This document shows, piece after piece, positions 25,271 to 34,943 of a DNA stretch of 64,000 bases; the stretch's first letter is position 1; every line of letters begins with the position of its first letter. A model generated the notes under the pieces. It saw nothing but the letters and a program-made list of their open reading frames with translations, had not been told where the DNA came from and did no database searches. Source of the stretch: an uncultured Vampirovibrio sp. (GTDB lineage Bacteria; Cyanobacteriota; Vampirovibrionia; Gastranaerophilales; Gastranaerophilaceae); the NCBI GenBank assembly GCA_910578465.1, contig CAJTPW010000001.1, positions 62,001-126,000 of the forward strand, in the 5' to 3' direction. The position numbers and the translations under genes are program-made.

Positions 25271-27298
25271 ATTACTTTAAGGTATAAAAATTTTATAAAA
25301 CTGTATCTTGCCTGTGGTTTTATGTTGTGTACGGGTATTTTTGGCGGAAGTGACCTGCAAGATTCGTGTTACAAAGACGATTTTATGAGCGGAAAAAACC
25401 ATATGTACGGCGCTGCTTTTGCCTACGAGACCGTGCGTGCGGTGACAGTTATTCCTGAAGATAAAAAGGAAAAAGAAGAATTTAAAGCTGTTACGACAAA
25501 CAGGCACTATGACAGAGGTGCAGTTGTAAAAGGATATGCAATCCCTGAAGATAAAAAAGAATTTACAATTCCTAATCCTCTGGATGAAATTACATTAAGA
25601 AAGATAAGAGAAACAAACAGAGCAGGTGCGCAGGCTGCAAAGGCCGAAAAAGATAAAATCGCTATCACGATCGACAGTAAGGTGCTTGAATATTTTGACG
25701 AGCGGGGCGAGGTTGAAGCGCGCGGAAACGTTGTTGTGAAATCTTCCACCGGCACTGTAATAACATCGGATAGGGCAACATATGATAAAAATGCAAATAT
25801 TGTAAAACTTTTCGGCAATGTTGTTTTAAAAAAGGATGCAAATGTAATCAACGGTGAATATATGCTTGTTGATTTGAATGAAGAAAATGCATTAATCGAT
25901 TCTCCCATAATAAATATAGGCTCCGTAATACGTCTGCATGCAGCAGAAGGGTATGCTTACACGGACAGATTTGAAGCCATAAACGGTAATGTGGAGCTTG
26001 CAAGAAAGGTGGAAATGTGCCTGCAGACTTCAGGTTTCAACAAATATGACAGCATGCTTATTCAGGATGATATTGTATCGTTTGACACTAAAAAACAGAG
26101 GCTTTCTCCTTATAAAATAAAGACAAAAGAAATTCTTGTAAAACCGGGAAAAGACCACGACAGCCTGATTTTAAAGAATGCGGATTTATATTATAAAAAA
26201 ACAAAACTTGTTTCAATGGCTTCAATGGAGCTTTTTGCAGACAAGGAGATGAATCAAATTGAGGCAAATATTCCGCTTGAAATAGGTTCTATCAGCCACT
26301 TCGGGCAATATGTGGGGCTCGGGTATATTTTCAAACTGCCGATGGGCGGAAACTTGAAAGTAGCGCCTGCTCTTGTTTATGATGATGAATTCGGGGTTGG
26401 TGTTTTAGGAAGATTAAAAACAAAAAGGTTGAATTTGGAAGCCGCATGGGCTACAAGCAGTGAAAATTTAATTGTTGACGGCGAGTATAATTTTACGGAC
26501 AGATTAAAGGCGGATTTTGCACGCCATGCCTATAAAGATGAGTGGTTTATAGGTTCAAAAAGAGCGGGGCATTTGGCGCAGTTGGTATATGAGGACAGCT
26601 ATAACGTAAGAGATATTGACGCTGTTTTTAAACAAAGGTTTACCGCAGGTTATGCTTCCGATTATCAAACCGAACATCAGGAACGCGACAATTACGGTAC
26701 AATGCGTTTGAGGTGGCAGGCAGAGCTTAGAAAACATATAATGGGAATTTCAAACGAAGAACAGGATATGTATTTGAATTTTGGCGCTCTGACGCAAACC
26801 ATGGCAACCGTTTACGGTACGGGCGAAACATTTGCTCTGGTTAGGGGCGGACCCTATATTGATTCAAGGATTAAAAACTGGCAATCAAGAATAAGATATG
26901 CAATAGGCGGTACAAACGGCAGAAGTCCGTTTGAATTTGATGAATACACCTATGGTAAATCTTCAATTGATATTGATGAAAGCTTAAAACTCGGAAAATA
27001 TTTATCCGTAGGCTACAGAGGCGTTATAAGCCCCTTGAAAGACAATGATGACAAGGATTTATTGACAGAAAACAGGTTTTATGCAATCGCAGGGCCCGAG
27101 GATATTAAGGTTGCGTTTTCTTACGATACAATCAGAAGCAGTGTAAACTTTGATTTTATGTTCCTTTTGGGTACCGATTCAACCAATATCGAATACGATA
27201 AAATTACCGTAAGAGAACCTGATAAGCTTCAAAAGACAGACAGAGGAGTGAATAAAGATAAGGGCCTATGGAGAGTTAAGGTTCCTGAGGACCTGTAA
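25271..27298 (+). CDS. LptD/OstA-like outer-membrane LPS-assembly protein, probable ATT start
   Basis: After an Asp/Lys-rich N-terminal stretch the protein has an OstA/LptA-type jelly-roll repeat region (KVLEYFDERGEVEARGNVVVKS; NIVKLFGNVVLKKDANVINGEYM). A long beta-strand-rich part then resembles an outer-membrane barrel (GEYNFTDRLKADFARHAY; RLRWQAELRKH; NFDFMFLLGTD). LptD inserts LPS into the outer leaflet. The first ATG (25322) would cut off the basic part of the signal sequence. An ATT at 25271, nine bases after GGGGAG, restores ITLRYKNFIKLYLACGFML as a signal peptide, so I prefer that start. The barrel is shorter than in proteobacterial LptD. Confidence 0.75.
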   Translation: MTLRYKNFIKLYLACGFMLCTGIFGGSDLQDSCYKDDFMSGKNHMYGAAFAYETVRAVTVIPEDKKEKEEFKAVTTNRHYDRGAVVKGYAIPEDKKEFTIPNPLDEITLRKIRETNRAGAQAAKAEKDKIAITIDSKVLEYFDERGEVEARGNVVVKSSTGTVITSDRATYDKNANIVKLFGNVVLKKDANVINGEYMLVDLNEENALIDSPIINIGSVIRLHAAEGYAYTDRFEAINGNVELARKVEMCLQTSGFNKYDSMLIQDDIVSFDTKKQRLSPYKIKTKEILVKPGKDHDSLILKNADLYYKKTKLVSMASMELFADKEMNQIEANIPLEIGSISHFGQYVGLGYIFKLPMGGNLKVAPALVYDDEFGVGVLGRLKTKRLNLEAAWATSSENLIVDGEYNFTDRLKADFARHAYKDEWFIGSKRAGHLAQLVYEDSYNVRDIDAVFKQRFTAGYASDYQTEHQERDNYGTMRLRWQAELRKHIMGISNEEQDMYLNFGALTQTMATVYGTGETFALVRGGPYIDSRIKNWQSRIRYAIGGTNGRSPFEFDEYTYGKSSIDIDESLKLGKYLSVGYRGVISPLKDNDDKDLLTENRFYAIAGPEDIKVAFSYDTIRSSVNFDFMFLLGTDSTNIEYDKITVREPDKLQKTDRGVNKDKGLWRVKVPEDL

Positions 27299-27355
27299 TA
27301 TTCTTTATATTTTTGCATACTGCACTTTAGCGGTCGCAAAGTTTGTTTTTAAGGC

Positions 27356-27793
27356 TTATTTTAAGTAATCTTTAAATTTTTTATCCACATCAAAATAAAA
27401 CCCGCATTCATCAAGGGTTTGTCCGCCGTTATAAATAAAATCGGAATTTATTGAAGGATAGTCCCTGCACCAAAGAGAGCGCAGGAAATATTTTTTACAT
27501 TTGTTATCTTTTCCGAGGGATTTGCATTTAAACATTAAAGCCCCGTCAAAGAAAGCGTTACCCGTATTTTGGACAACACCGTTTATTGTAAAGTGTAAAT
27601 ATCTCCTGTTTCTTTTTTGGAGTTTTTGAAATGCTTCTTCACTTTTTATATAACCGTTTTCATCCGAAAATAATATAGTCTTGCAACAGGTGCCGCATTG
27701 TCTGCATTTTCCTTTGACAACGTATTTTGAAGAAAAAAGTTTATTTTTGACATATTGAATAAAATCTTCAAACGTATTTTTAACGATGTTCAC
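27356..27793 (-). CDS. YkgJ-family cysteine-cluster protein
   Basis: The 145-residue protein has the CRQCGTCCKTI cluster near residues 29-37, further cysteines in FKCKSLGKDNKCKKYF and SLWCRDYPS, and a final Cys in TLDECGFYF. This is the pattern of the YkgJ/UPF0153 zinc- or iron-chelating family, whose function is unclear. It starts at GTG. It is the last gene of the minus-strand run that includes the TPR protein, with 15 bases to its upstream neighbour. Confidence 0.8.
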   Translation of the reverse strand: MNIVKNTFEDFIQYVKNKLFSSKYVVKGKCRQCGTCCKTILFSDENGYIKSEEAFQKLQKRNRRYLHFTINGVVQNTGNAFFDGALMFKCKSLGKDNKCKKYFLRSLWCRDYPSINSDFIYNGGQTLDECGFYFDVDKKFKDYLK

Positions 27794-27808
27794 CCTAAGC
27801 CTGCCATT

Positions 27809-28312
27809 CTAATCTGCAACCCTTACGATTCCTCTTATAACAGGTTTTAGAGTGTTTGTAAAATCAAAAATCTGGAAAATATAGTATCCTGTTTTATTCA
27901 TAATAAAATAATCGGTATAAAGCTTTTTATTCTGCAATTCCACCGTTTTGTTATATAAATATTCATATCCCCAAAATTCATCGGCGTCCGCGTCTTTTCT
28001 AAAAGCCTGAACCTTTATAAGTCTTGTTTTAAATTCTTTCGGGTTGTACAGCAGATAATAAATTTTCTCCCCCTTTTCAAAGGTGTTTTGCGGAGTATAT
28101 CCAAATTCCTTTGAAAAAGGTGTTGAAGAAAAAAGTATCGCGGGTTTTTCTCTGTCGCATCCGGTAAAAACAACAAGAGCGGCAGCAGAAACCATAAGAC
28201 CAATGAAAAATGCCAAAAAAGATTTAATATACGCGGCTTTTGATTTAGTATGCAAGGCTGCTGTATAGCCCCCTGATTTTTTCTTTTGTGGTTTTGATAA
28301 GTTCCGTATCAT
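27809..28312 (-). CDS. Small membrane-anchored hypothetical protein
   Basis: The 167-residue product has a Lys-rich cytoplasmic N terminus, one membrane helix (about 31-50, FLAFFIGLMVSAAALVVFTG) followed by a cysteine (GCDRE), and an exported beta-rich domain (YYLLYNPKEFKTRLIKVQAF; GYYIFQIFDF). The GC after the helix could be a lipobox, but the n-region is long. The start overlaps the end of the TPR gene by 68 bases; no ATG downstream preserves the helix. Function unknown; operon with the TPR protein. Confidence 0.65.
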   Translation of the reverse strand: MIRNLSKPQKKKSGGYTAALHTKSKAAYIKSFLAFFIGLMVSAAALVVFTGCDREKPAILFSSTPFSKEFGYTPQNTFEKGEKIYYLLYNPKEFKTRLIKVQAFRKDADADEFWGYEYLYNKTVELQNKKLYTDYFIMNKTGYYIFQIFDFTNTLKPVIRGIVRVAD

Positions 28313-30314
28313 CAGAATATTCTATAAATTTTTCATAATGATAAATGGCATCATCCGCCTTATCCTGTTTTTCAAAACATGCTCCAAGCGCCCACCAGGC
28401 AAAGGCAAAGTCTTTCTTTAAATCAATTGCTTTTTTAAAATTTTGAATGGCGGAAGGAATTTCGTTGTTATCATATTTTACAAGCCCGATGTTAAAATAT
28501 GCATTTTCATTTTCGGGGTTTAAACCGAGCGCTTTGTTGTAATAGGATACTGCATTTTTACCATCATTTAAGTATTTATACGTATTTCCGATTTTAATAT
28601 AAAGGGCGTCATCGGGTTTTGTATATTTTAGTGCCGATAAATATTCTTCAAGCGCGCCTTTGTAGTTTTTTACCTTTGAATAGCTGTCTGCAAGAGAAAT
28701 TCTTGCCTCATAATAAGACGAATTTTGCTCCAGCACCTTTTTAAATGCGTCCTGCGCCTTAGTGTCTTCATCCATATTGGACATTGATTCGCCATATTCT
28801 ATTAAAATATCCGAATTATCAGGCTCGATTGATATTACCTGTTCGTAGGTTTCCATTGTTTTTTCTTTATCGTTCAAGCCTTCATAGCTTTTTGCAAGCC
28901 CGACATATGCTTCAGTATTTTTATCGTCGTTTTCGATTGCTTTTGCATAGATTTCTTTTGCTTTTTCAAATTCTTTTTTGTCTTTAAGTGCGTTTGCCTG
29001 CGCCACCATATTCCCCGTTATGCTTTTTTTGATGTCGGAACGCTTGATTTGAAATTTTTCAAGTTCAATATCACTTTTTGTGCCCACTCTTTTAAAAATT
29101 TTATCCGCTTCAATAAATCTGCCGTCTCCTGTTAAAGAAAGGCCTTTATTAAAAAGGGCACGGAGATTATTCGGCTCCATTAAAAGAATGCTGTCATAGA
29201 CGCTTATGGCTTTTGCAAACTCACCGTTTTGATAATAACTTTTTCCAAGCTCGTTTTTAATTGTGTTATTTTCGCTGTTGTTCTGCGATTTTTTAACGCC
29301 TTCCTGAAGTACGGCAATTGCATATTTCGGGTTGTTTGTATTTTGATATAAAATTCCGAGGTTTAAATATGCATTTGAATCATCAGGGTATGATTTAATA
29401 TAATCCTGATAGGCCTTTATGGCTTCATCCGTTTTCCCCATTGAAGCCAAAAGAGCGGCATAGTCAAATTTCAGGTTTTCTAAATCGGGCTGAAGCTCAA
29501 AAGCTTTTTTATAGTTTTGAAGCGCCTGTTCGTTTTCCTTCAAATGCGCCTGCACGATTGCAAGATTTCCGTATGCCATAAAATCTCCGGGGTTGATTTC
29601 AACCGCCTTCAAAAACATCTCCCGCGCAGGATTGTATTGGTTATTTCTTAAATATGCAAGGCCAAGGCTTGAATATTCCTTAAAAGCCCTGGGGTTCATA
29701 TTGCGTGCCTTTTCATATTCGGTTATGGATTTTTCATATTCTTTTAAATTTAGATAGCTGCTTGCAATCGAACATCTTGCGTCTATTGAATTAGGGTAAT
29801 CCTGCAGGTAAATTCTGTAATATTTTATGGCTTCTTCAAAATTTCCTTTTAAATATTTCGTGTTTGCAAGGTTTAAGTAATTATGTCTGTAGTTCGGGTT
29901 TAAATTCATTGCTCTGTAATAAGAATTAAAGGCTTCATCATATTTTCCCTGCTGCTGGTAAATATTTGCAATGCTTATATGCAAAAAAGCGTCCTCAGGG
30001 TTTAATTGAATTGCCTTGGCGTATGTTTCCGAAGCTTTTTCAAGCTGGCCTATTTGCGCGTAAAGCCCGCCCAGCTTTGTTGTGAGGACGATATCATTAT
30101 CGGATGTATGGAGTGCTTTTAAAATTAAATCAACAGCATCTTCGAGTCTGCCCTCATTTTCAAATTTTACAGCCTGCGAGTACAGTTCGTTTGCTTCAAG
30201 AGACATTGCAGCATAAGAGCCTTGCACTCCTGATGTTATAACGACTGTCAAAAGAGCAAAATGTATTGCAAGCGCTTTTGCGGATATAAGCGGGTTTTTA
30301 CGGTTTTTTTTCAT
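28245..30314 (-). CDS. Secreted tetratricopeptide-repeat (TPR) protein
   Basis: The 689-residue protein has a signal peptide (about 1-36, ending SYAA) and then at least 15 TPR units. Typical units include AYVGLAKSYEGLNDKEKTMETYEQVI and ASYLNLKEYEKSITEYEKAR, covering nearly the whole chain. A central stretch (about 410-450) is less regular. TPR arrays are protein-interaction scaffolds; exported ones often assist pilus or outer-membrane assembly. The start overlaps the recO stop as TAATG, so translation is coupled. The partner is unknown. Confidence 0.9.
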   Translation of the reverse strand: MKKNRKNPLISAKALAIHFALLTVVITSGVQGSYAAMSLEANELYSQAVKFENEGRLEDAVDLILKALHTSDNDIVLTTKLGGLYAQIGQLEKASETYAKAIQLNPEDAFLHISIANIYQQQGKYDEAFNSYYRAMNLNPNYRHNYLNLANTKYLKGNFEEAIKYYRIYLQDYPNSIDARCSIASSYLNLKEYEKSITEYEKARNMNPRAFKEYSSLGLAYLRNNQYNPAREMFLKAVEINPGDFMAYGNLAIVQAHLKENEQALQNYKKAFELQPDLENLKFDYAALLASMGKTDEAIKAYQDYIKSYPDDSNAYLNLGILYQNTNNPKYAIAVLQEGVKKSQNNSENNTIKNELGKSYYQNGEFAKAISVYDSILLMEPNNLRALFNKGLSLTGDGRFIEADKIFKRVGTKSDIELEKFQIKRSDIKKSITGNMVAQANALKDKKEFEKAKEIYAKAIENDDKNTEAYVGLAKSYEGLNDKEKTMETYEQVISIEPDNSDILIEYGESMSNMDEDTKAQDAFKKVLEQNSSYYEARISLADSYSKVKNYKGALEEYLSALKYTKPDDALYIKIGNTYKYLNDGKNAVSYYNKALGLNPENENAYFNIGLVKYDNNEIPSAIQNFKKAIDLKKDFAFAWWALGACFEKQDKADDAIYHYEKFIEYSDDTELIKTTKEKIRGLYSSLAY

Positions 30315-31090
30315 TATCCTACCTTTGTCATTTCAAGAATTTTTGCTGTTTTACACTCTCTTCCCGTTTGGGTATCAATATATTTTCTAAGAAGGTTGAA
30401 GCACGCCTGTGTAACCTGTTCGTTTACAAGGGCGTCGTATTTTGTCTTTTTATCAATATCGGAATCTAAAATTTCGCACAGAAAACCGGTTATCTTAACG
30501 TTTATTCTGATTTTGCCTGAGAAACTGTCAAGACAGTCTTTACAGGTTACACCGCCGTTTTCAAAAGAAAAATAAGCGTTTTCTTTAATTTTTGCGGAAC
30601 ATTTTAAGCAGTGTGAAAGTTCAAGTCCGAGCCCTATTTCTCTCATAAATTTAAGTTGAAACTTAATAACGGAAAGCATTATCTGGACTCTATCTTCTGC
30701 ATTTGAAATGTTTACAAGGGTTTTATAGAAAAGGTCGTAGATATTTTTATTTACTTCGGGAATTTCTTCCGTATTTTCCTTGCAAAAATTTCCAATAATT
30801 TCAGACAGATAGATTGAATAATTCAATTTATCAAGGTTGTAGCGAAGCTTGTTAAATGGGTTAATTGCTTGTGCTTCTTTAATTACATCAAGACTTTTTC
30901 CTTCATTTAACATAAGTTTGTTTGCAACAAGCATTTGCATTCTTGCCCCGAGCTTGCTTTTTGGCTTTTTAACACCCTTTGCAACCCCTTTTATAAGGCC
31001 TTTATCTTTTGAAAACATAACAACAATATTGTCGTTTTCGCTCAAAGGGTATGTTTTAATATTTATCGCGTCCGTTGTAAAAGTGTTCAT
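30314..31090 (-). CDS. recO: DNA repair protein RecO
   Basis: RecO helps load RecA on SSB-coated DNA in the RecFOR pathway. The 258-residue protein has the OB-fold N terminus (AINIKTYPLSENDNIVVMFSKDKGLIKGVAKGVKKPKSK-type pattern), the helical middle, and a zinc finger with CLKCSAKIKE and VTCKDC. Length is normal. It lies between the zinc-ribbon protein and the TPR gene, with a one-base overlap to the latter. Confidence 0.92.
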   Translation of the reverse strand: MNTFTTDAINIKTYPLSENDNIVVMFSKDKGLIKGVAKGVKKPKSKLGARMQMLVANKLMLNEGKSLDVIKEAQAINPFNKLRYNLDKLNYSIYLSEIIGNFCKENTEEIPEVNKNIYDLFYKTLVNISNAEDRVQIMLSVIKFQLKFMREIGLGLELSHCLKCSAKIKENAYFSFENGGVTCKDCLDSFSGKIRINVKITGFLCEILDSDIDKKTKYDALVNEQVTQACFNLLRKYIDTQTGRECKTAKILEMTKVG

Positions 31091-31117
31091 CTGTCTTGCC
31101 TCTCTCTTATTTCTTCT

Positions 31118-32719
31118 TTATGCGAACACTTTCTTTATAATTTCTTCGTTGATAAACTCTTCGCAAAGTTTATCCTGATCCTGGAAATTTGATTTTACAA
31201 CACAATTTTCATTCACTGAAGCAAACATTTGTTTGTAAAATTCTTTTTTGTCGTTTTCTTTGGACAGAATGTAAATTCTTGAAGGTTTGCTTGCTTCGTA
31301 CGCTGTTTTTATAAAATCAAAGATAATTTCTTTATTCTCATCCAAAGGCGGGTTCACTAAAATCCAAATCTGAGATTTTATTAATGCCGCAAAAGCCCTG
31401 TGCCAGAAAACAGGGTTGCAATCAGGGTTATATGAATTTACTGCATAAATATCGGGGAATGCGGCACTGTCACAGTGCGGACATTGAACGCTCAGGGTTC
31501 TTGTGTTGAAATCCGTCTTTAATGTTCTTGCGTTGCAGTTTGAACATACAAAAATATTTGTCGCCCCGACCATGGGGATTAAATCAAAACCTGTGCTCTT
31601 ATCCTGCGCTTTTTTTACAAACGGAATGTCAAAATCTATATTTTTTTCAACAAAAATCTTTGAAATATTCTGACTTTGTGAAGCGGATATGAAAGAGACT
31701 TTGCCCTTTGAGGTTGTGAGCATTGAAACGATTTTATCCACATCGGATGTGTTTGTATCAAGTGCATTTGTGAGGGATGAAATCTGCTTTAAGATGTTAT
31801 AATCCTGTCCGTTTTCATTCTTTGAAAAAAGAAGGTTTAAATTGTTTTTATAATCTTTTACCTTTGAAAAATCAATTTCATTCTTAAAATCATCATAAAA
31901 AACCGCAATGTTTTTAACGCTGTTATCTTGTTCTACAGGCTTTTGAGGTTCGCTTTGTCTGACAGGTTGTGCTGTTGTATAAGTTTGCTGTGCGGGTTGC
32001 TGAACAGTCTGTTGTACGGGCTGTGCCTGATATATATTTTGTGCGGGGTTTTGCACCGGGTTTTGTACGGGCTGCATTTGCGGCTGCAGCTGTTGGGGTT
32101 GCACCTGTTGTTGAATTGCACTGCCTTGCGGTCTGTAGAAATTATTTGTGTGCGAATGGTCGGGTAAAATTTCTTCCGTTCTGTTGGTTTCATTGAGCTG
32201 TATTTGAACAGGTTTAATTTCAATCTGTCCTTCGTTTTGCAAAATCGTGTTTCCCGAGGGGCTTATGGAATTTTGATTTATAATCTGTGCAAGTTCTTTG
32301 ATATCATCTTTAGCGCCTGCATTTTGCACTGCTGTGTTCTGTAAGCCTGCGTCTGCAGTTGAAGCATTTCCTGTAAGCACTCCTTGAAATTCATTTTTTT
32401 GAAGGTTTTGAGGAAGATTATTTTGCCCGCTTCCTGCAGGTAAAATCTCATTTTCTCTTGAAATTTTTTGAAGAGCATTTTTGGATAAAATATCTTTGAT
32501 TGTAGAGCACAAAATGTCTGAAATTTCAGGCGGATATTGCTTTTCTTCGACAATTTTTAAAATCTGTCTCAAATCGTCGGTAAGTTCAAACTCATGGCCT
32601 GTGTGAAATTTCTCATGAAGTTTATATGTTCCCATCTTTAAAAGCTGGTGATCATTCTTTCTCAGTGCCACCATGAGCCTTTTTACGGTCATATCTTCTG
32701 ATTCGGGAAACGGTGCCAT
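31118..32719 (-). CDS. Zinc-ribbon protein with Gln/Pro-rich linker, Sir2-like C terminus possible
   Basis: The 533-residue protein has a helical N-terminal part (1-85), a low-complexity Gln/Pro/Asn-rich linker (about 185-270, repeats of QPVQ/NPVQN), and a folded C-terminal half. That half contains a four-cysteine zinc ribbon, CSNCNARTLKTDF...VQCPHC, then PDIYAVNSYNPD...AFAALIKSQIWILVNPPL. The order of zinc ribbon, PD motif and a hydrophobic strand recalls the second half of Sir2 deacetylases, but the NAD-binding motif is not seen. The ribosome site AGAGGAAG supports the start. It lies just downstream of pilT, so a pilus-linked role is possible. Function uncertain. Confidence 0.6.
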   Translation of the reverse strand: MAPFPESEDMTVKRLMVALRKNDHQLLKMGTYKLHEKFHTGHEFELTDDLRQILKIVEEKQYPPEISDILCSTIKDILSKNALQKISRENEILPAGSGQNNLPQNLQKNEFQGVLTGNASTADAGLQNTAVQNAGAKDDIKELAQIINQNSISPSGNTILQNEGQIEIKPVQIQLNETNRTEEILPDHSHTNNFYRPQGSAIQQQVQPQQLQPQMQPVQNPVQNPAQNIYQAQPVQQTVQQPAQQTYTTAQPVRQSEPQKPVEQDNSVKNIAVFYDDFKNEIDFSKVKDYKNNLNLLFSKNENGQDYNILKQISSLTNALDTNTSDVDKIVSMLTTSKGKVSFISASQSQNISKIFVEKNIDFDIPFVKKAQDKSTGFDLIPMVGATNIFVCSNCNARTLKTDFNTRTLSVQCPHCDSAAFPDIYAVNSYNPDCNPVFWHRAFAALIKSQIWILVNPPLDENKEIIFDFIKTAYEASKPSRIYILSKENDKKEFYKQMFASVNENCVVKSNFQDQDKLCEEFINEEIIKKVFA

Positions 32720-32761
32720 ATTTCTTCCTCTACTCTTCTCTTCCTTTTTTATTAAGTAAAA

Positions 32762-33865
32762 TTACAGTAAATCGTCTACAGGATGCTGCTGTCCTGCACT
32801 TCCGTGGTAAATTCCTCTTAGCATCTGGTTGAGTTCAACCTCATCATCCGTTGAATTCAGTGCCTCTTCTTTTGAAATAACCCCGCCTTTAAAAAGTTTA
32901 AATATCGAAGCGTTCATAGAAACCATATTTTGATATCCGCCTCTTTTAATCAGCATATCCACTTCTTCAAGCTGGTTTTTTCTTATGTAATCAACAATTG
33001 CGGGGGTATTTGCCATAATTTCAAGTGCCGGAACCAAACCGCCGTTTACGGTTCTAATAAGCTTCTGGGCAATTGTTCCTCTTAAAACCTTTGCAAATCT
33101 GTCCCGTACAAAATTTCTTGTGGAATCGTCAAACAGCCCTAAAATTCTGTTTATGGTTTGTGAAGCGGAGTTTGTATGTATGGTTGAAAACACCAGATGA
33201 CCTGTTTCAGCAGCATTTAGAGCACTTTCCATTGTGTCTCTGTCGCGGATTTCCCCGACAAGAATAATATCAGGGTCCTGCCTCAGGGCATATTTTATCC
33301 CATCCGAAAAAGAATCCACATCAACACCCACGCCTCTTTGGGTTATAAGACATTTTTTATCCGTATACAAAAATTCGATAGGATCTTCAATTGTTACAAT
33401 GTGTTTGCTCTTCTGTTTATTTATGATTTCAATTAAAGAAGCAATTGTGGTTGACTTTCCGGAGCTTGTTGCCCCCGTAATCAGTACAATACCGTTATTG
33501 TAGCCCGTAAAAACTTCAAGCGACTGCGGCAGGGAGAGCTCTTCAAGGGTTGGAATTGCATAAGGTACGGTTCTTAAAGTTAATTTCGGATAGCCGAGTT
33601 CCTTGCAATAATTCACCCTGTATCTTGAAACATTCGGGATTTCGTAGGTAAAATCCACATCGCTTCTTTTTTTAATTCTCTCGGGCAAATCCCCGTAGAG
33701 CATTGTGCACATCATATTTTCAAAGTCAGCTTCCGTTATCACGGGCTCATCAAGCTTTACGATTTTTCCCGATATCCTTAAAGAGGGTTGTTTCCCCACT
33801 TTTAAGTGGATATCGGACGCGCGTGTATTATTAACCTTTTTTAGAAACTCTTCTATATTAAACAT
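32762..33865 (-). CDS. pilT: Type IV pilus retraction ATPase PilT
   Basis: PilT hydrolyses ATP to disassemble the pilus and power twitching or DNA uptake. The 367-residue protein has the family start ASDIHLKVGKQPSLRISG, Walker A GATSSGKSTT (near 131-140), the Asp box IVTIEDPIEFLY, Walker B DPDIILVGEIRD, the His box ETGHLVFSTIHTNSA and the AIRNLIRE-equivalent C-terminal region (FAKVLRGTIAQKLI). It matches PilT rather than PilB by length. The upstream intergenic region of 235 bases separates it from a divergent gene. It fits the two prepilin-like genes in this window. Confidence 0.95.
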   Translation of the reverse strand: MFNIEEFLKKVNNTRASDIHLKVGKQPSLRISGKIVKLDEPVITEADFENMMCTMLYGDLPERIKKRSDVDFTYEIPNVSRYRVNYCKELGYPKLTLRTVPYAIPTLEELSLPQSLEVFTGYNNGIVLITGATSSGKSTTIASLIEIINKQKSKHIVTIEDPIEFLYTDKKCLITQRGVGVDVDSFSDGIKYALRQDPDIILVGEIRDRDTMESALNAAETGHLVFSTIHTNSASQTINRILGLFDDSTRNFVRDRFAKVLRGTIAQKLIRTVNGGLVPALEIMANTPAIVDYIRKNQLEEVDMLIKRGGYQNMVSMNASIFKLFKGGVISKEEALNSTDDEVELNQMLRGIYHGSAGQQHPVDDLL

Positions 33866-34100
33866 AACTATCTCAAAGATTATAATGATACAACAACATT
33901 TTACATTACATCCCTTTTCTTGGCATTTTTGTTACATATTCTTAAAAACCCGAGCTTTGTATGGAGCTTAAAAAAACTTCTGTTTGTTTTTATTAAGAAA
34001 TGTAAAGAGGCTTTTTAAAATCGGGGCAATTTTAAAAACCAAAATGTTTTTATTAAAGTGTAAGGTTAGTTTATAAGTTTCATTTTGGAAGGAAGTTTAT

Positions 34101-34868
34101 ATGAGTTTAGGTTTAACAAACTACAATGCGCTTAACGACCTCGGACTTATTACAGGCGCTACAAGCGGATACGGTTATGGCGGATACGGCGGTTTGTATG
34201 CAAGTGATGCGTACGTTGAAAATGCTAAAAAATCTATGGCAAACAGCTATGACCTTAGCACAACAAGACAATCTTTCACGGGCAAGCAATCAACGGAAGC
34301 AATGACATTTACCGAACACTGTCAAACCATTCAATATATGCTTCAAGAAGGCAGAAGCGACGATGCTTTGTTTGAATTTAACAATATGGTAAATGAAATG
34401 GAAGAGCTTGGCCAATATGAAGGCTACAGCGAGCAGCAAATTAAAACAATTGCGCAAAATCAATATAAAAGCGCAACAGGCTCTACACTTCTTGGAGACA
34501 TTTCAAAATACACGGATTCCGCTTTCGGTTCAGGTGTAAAAAATGCAATTCCTGTTGTGAATTTCTTCACTCAGACGAATTCAAAAGAAGATTTAATTTC
34601 TGAGGTAACAGGTACTAAAAAATCAGACTATGCGACAGCTTCAAAGGTTGGCGGAGCTCTTGTCGGCGGTGTTGGAACAGCTGCAGCAGGCTACGGTGCA
34701 TTCAAGCTTGCAAAGTCAGTTGCAGGCTCACATCCGGGTGTTATCGGAAATGCATTAAGAACTGTCGGCTTATCAGGCGGAAAAGTCGGTCTTATTGCAG
34801 CAGCAGGTGTTGCACTTGCAGCAGTCGGCCTCGGTATAAAATCATTATTCAATAAATCGGGCAATTAA
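34101..34868 (+). CDS. Hypothetical protein with glycine-zipper hydrophobic C terminus
   Basis: The 255-residue product begins with a Gly/Tyr-rich segment (SGYGYGGYGGLY, residues 22-33), then a helical middle with QSFTGKQS near 56-63. The C terminus (about 180-250) is hydrophobic with small-residue spacing: GGALVGGVGTAAAGYGAFKLA and GLIAAAGVALAAVGLGIKSLF. The two hydrophobic stretches could be membrane helices of a glycine-zipper type. There is no signal peptide. A very strong ribosome site (GGAAGGAAG) suggests high expression. It forms a single-gene unit. Family not recognised. Confidence 0.75.
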   Translation: MSLGLTNYNALNDLGLITGATSGYGYGGYGGLYASDAYVENAKKSMANSYDLSTTRQSFTGKQSTEAMTFTEHCQTIQYMLQEGRSDDALFEFNNMVNEMEELGQYEGYSEQQIKTIAQNQYKSATGSTLLGDISKYTDSAFGSGVKNAIPVVNFFTQTNSKEDLISEVTGTKKSDYATASKVGGALVGGVGTAAAGYGAFKLAKSVAGSHPGVIGNALRTVGLSGGKVGLIAAAGVALAAVGLGIKSLFNKSGN

Positions 34869-34943
34869 CAACAAATGTCCGCAACACAACGGTTTTCGGA
34901 CTAAAAATTAACCTACTCCTAATATCCAAAAGAAACTTAAAAC

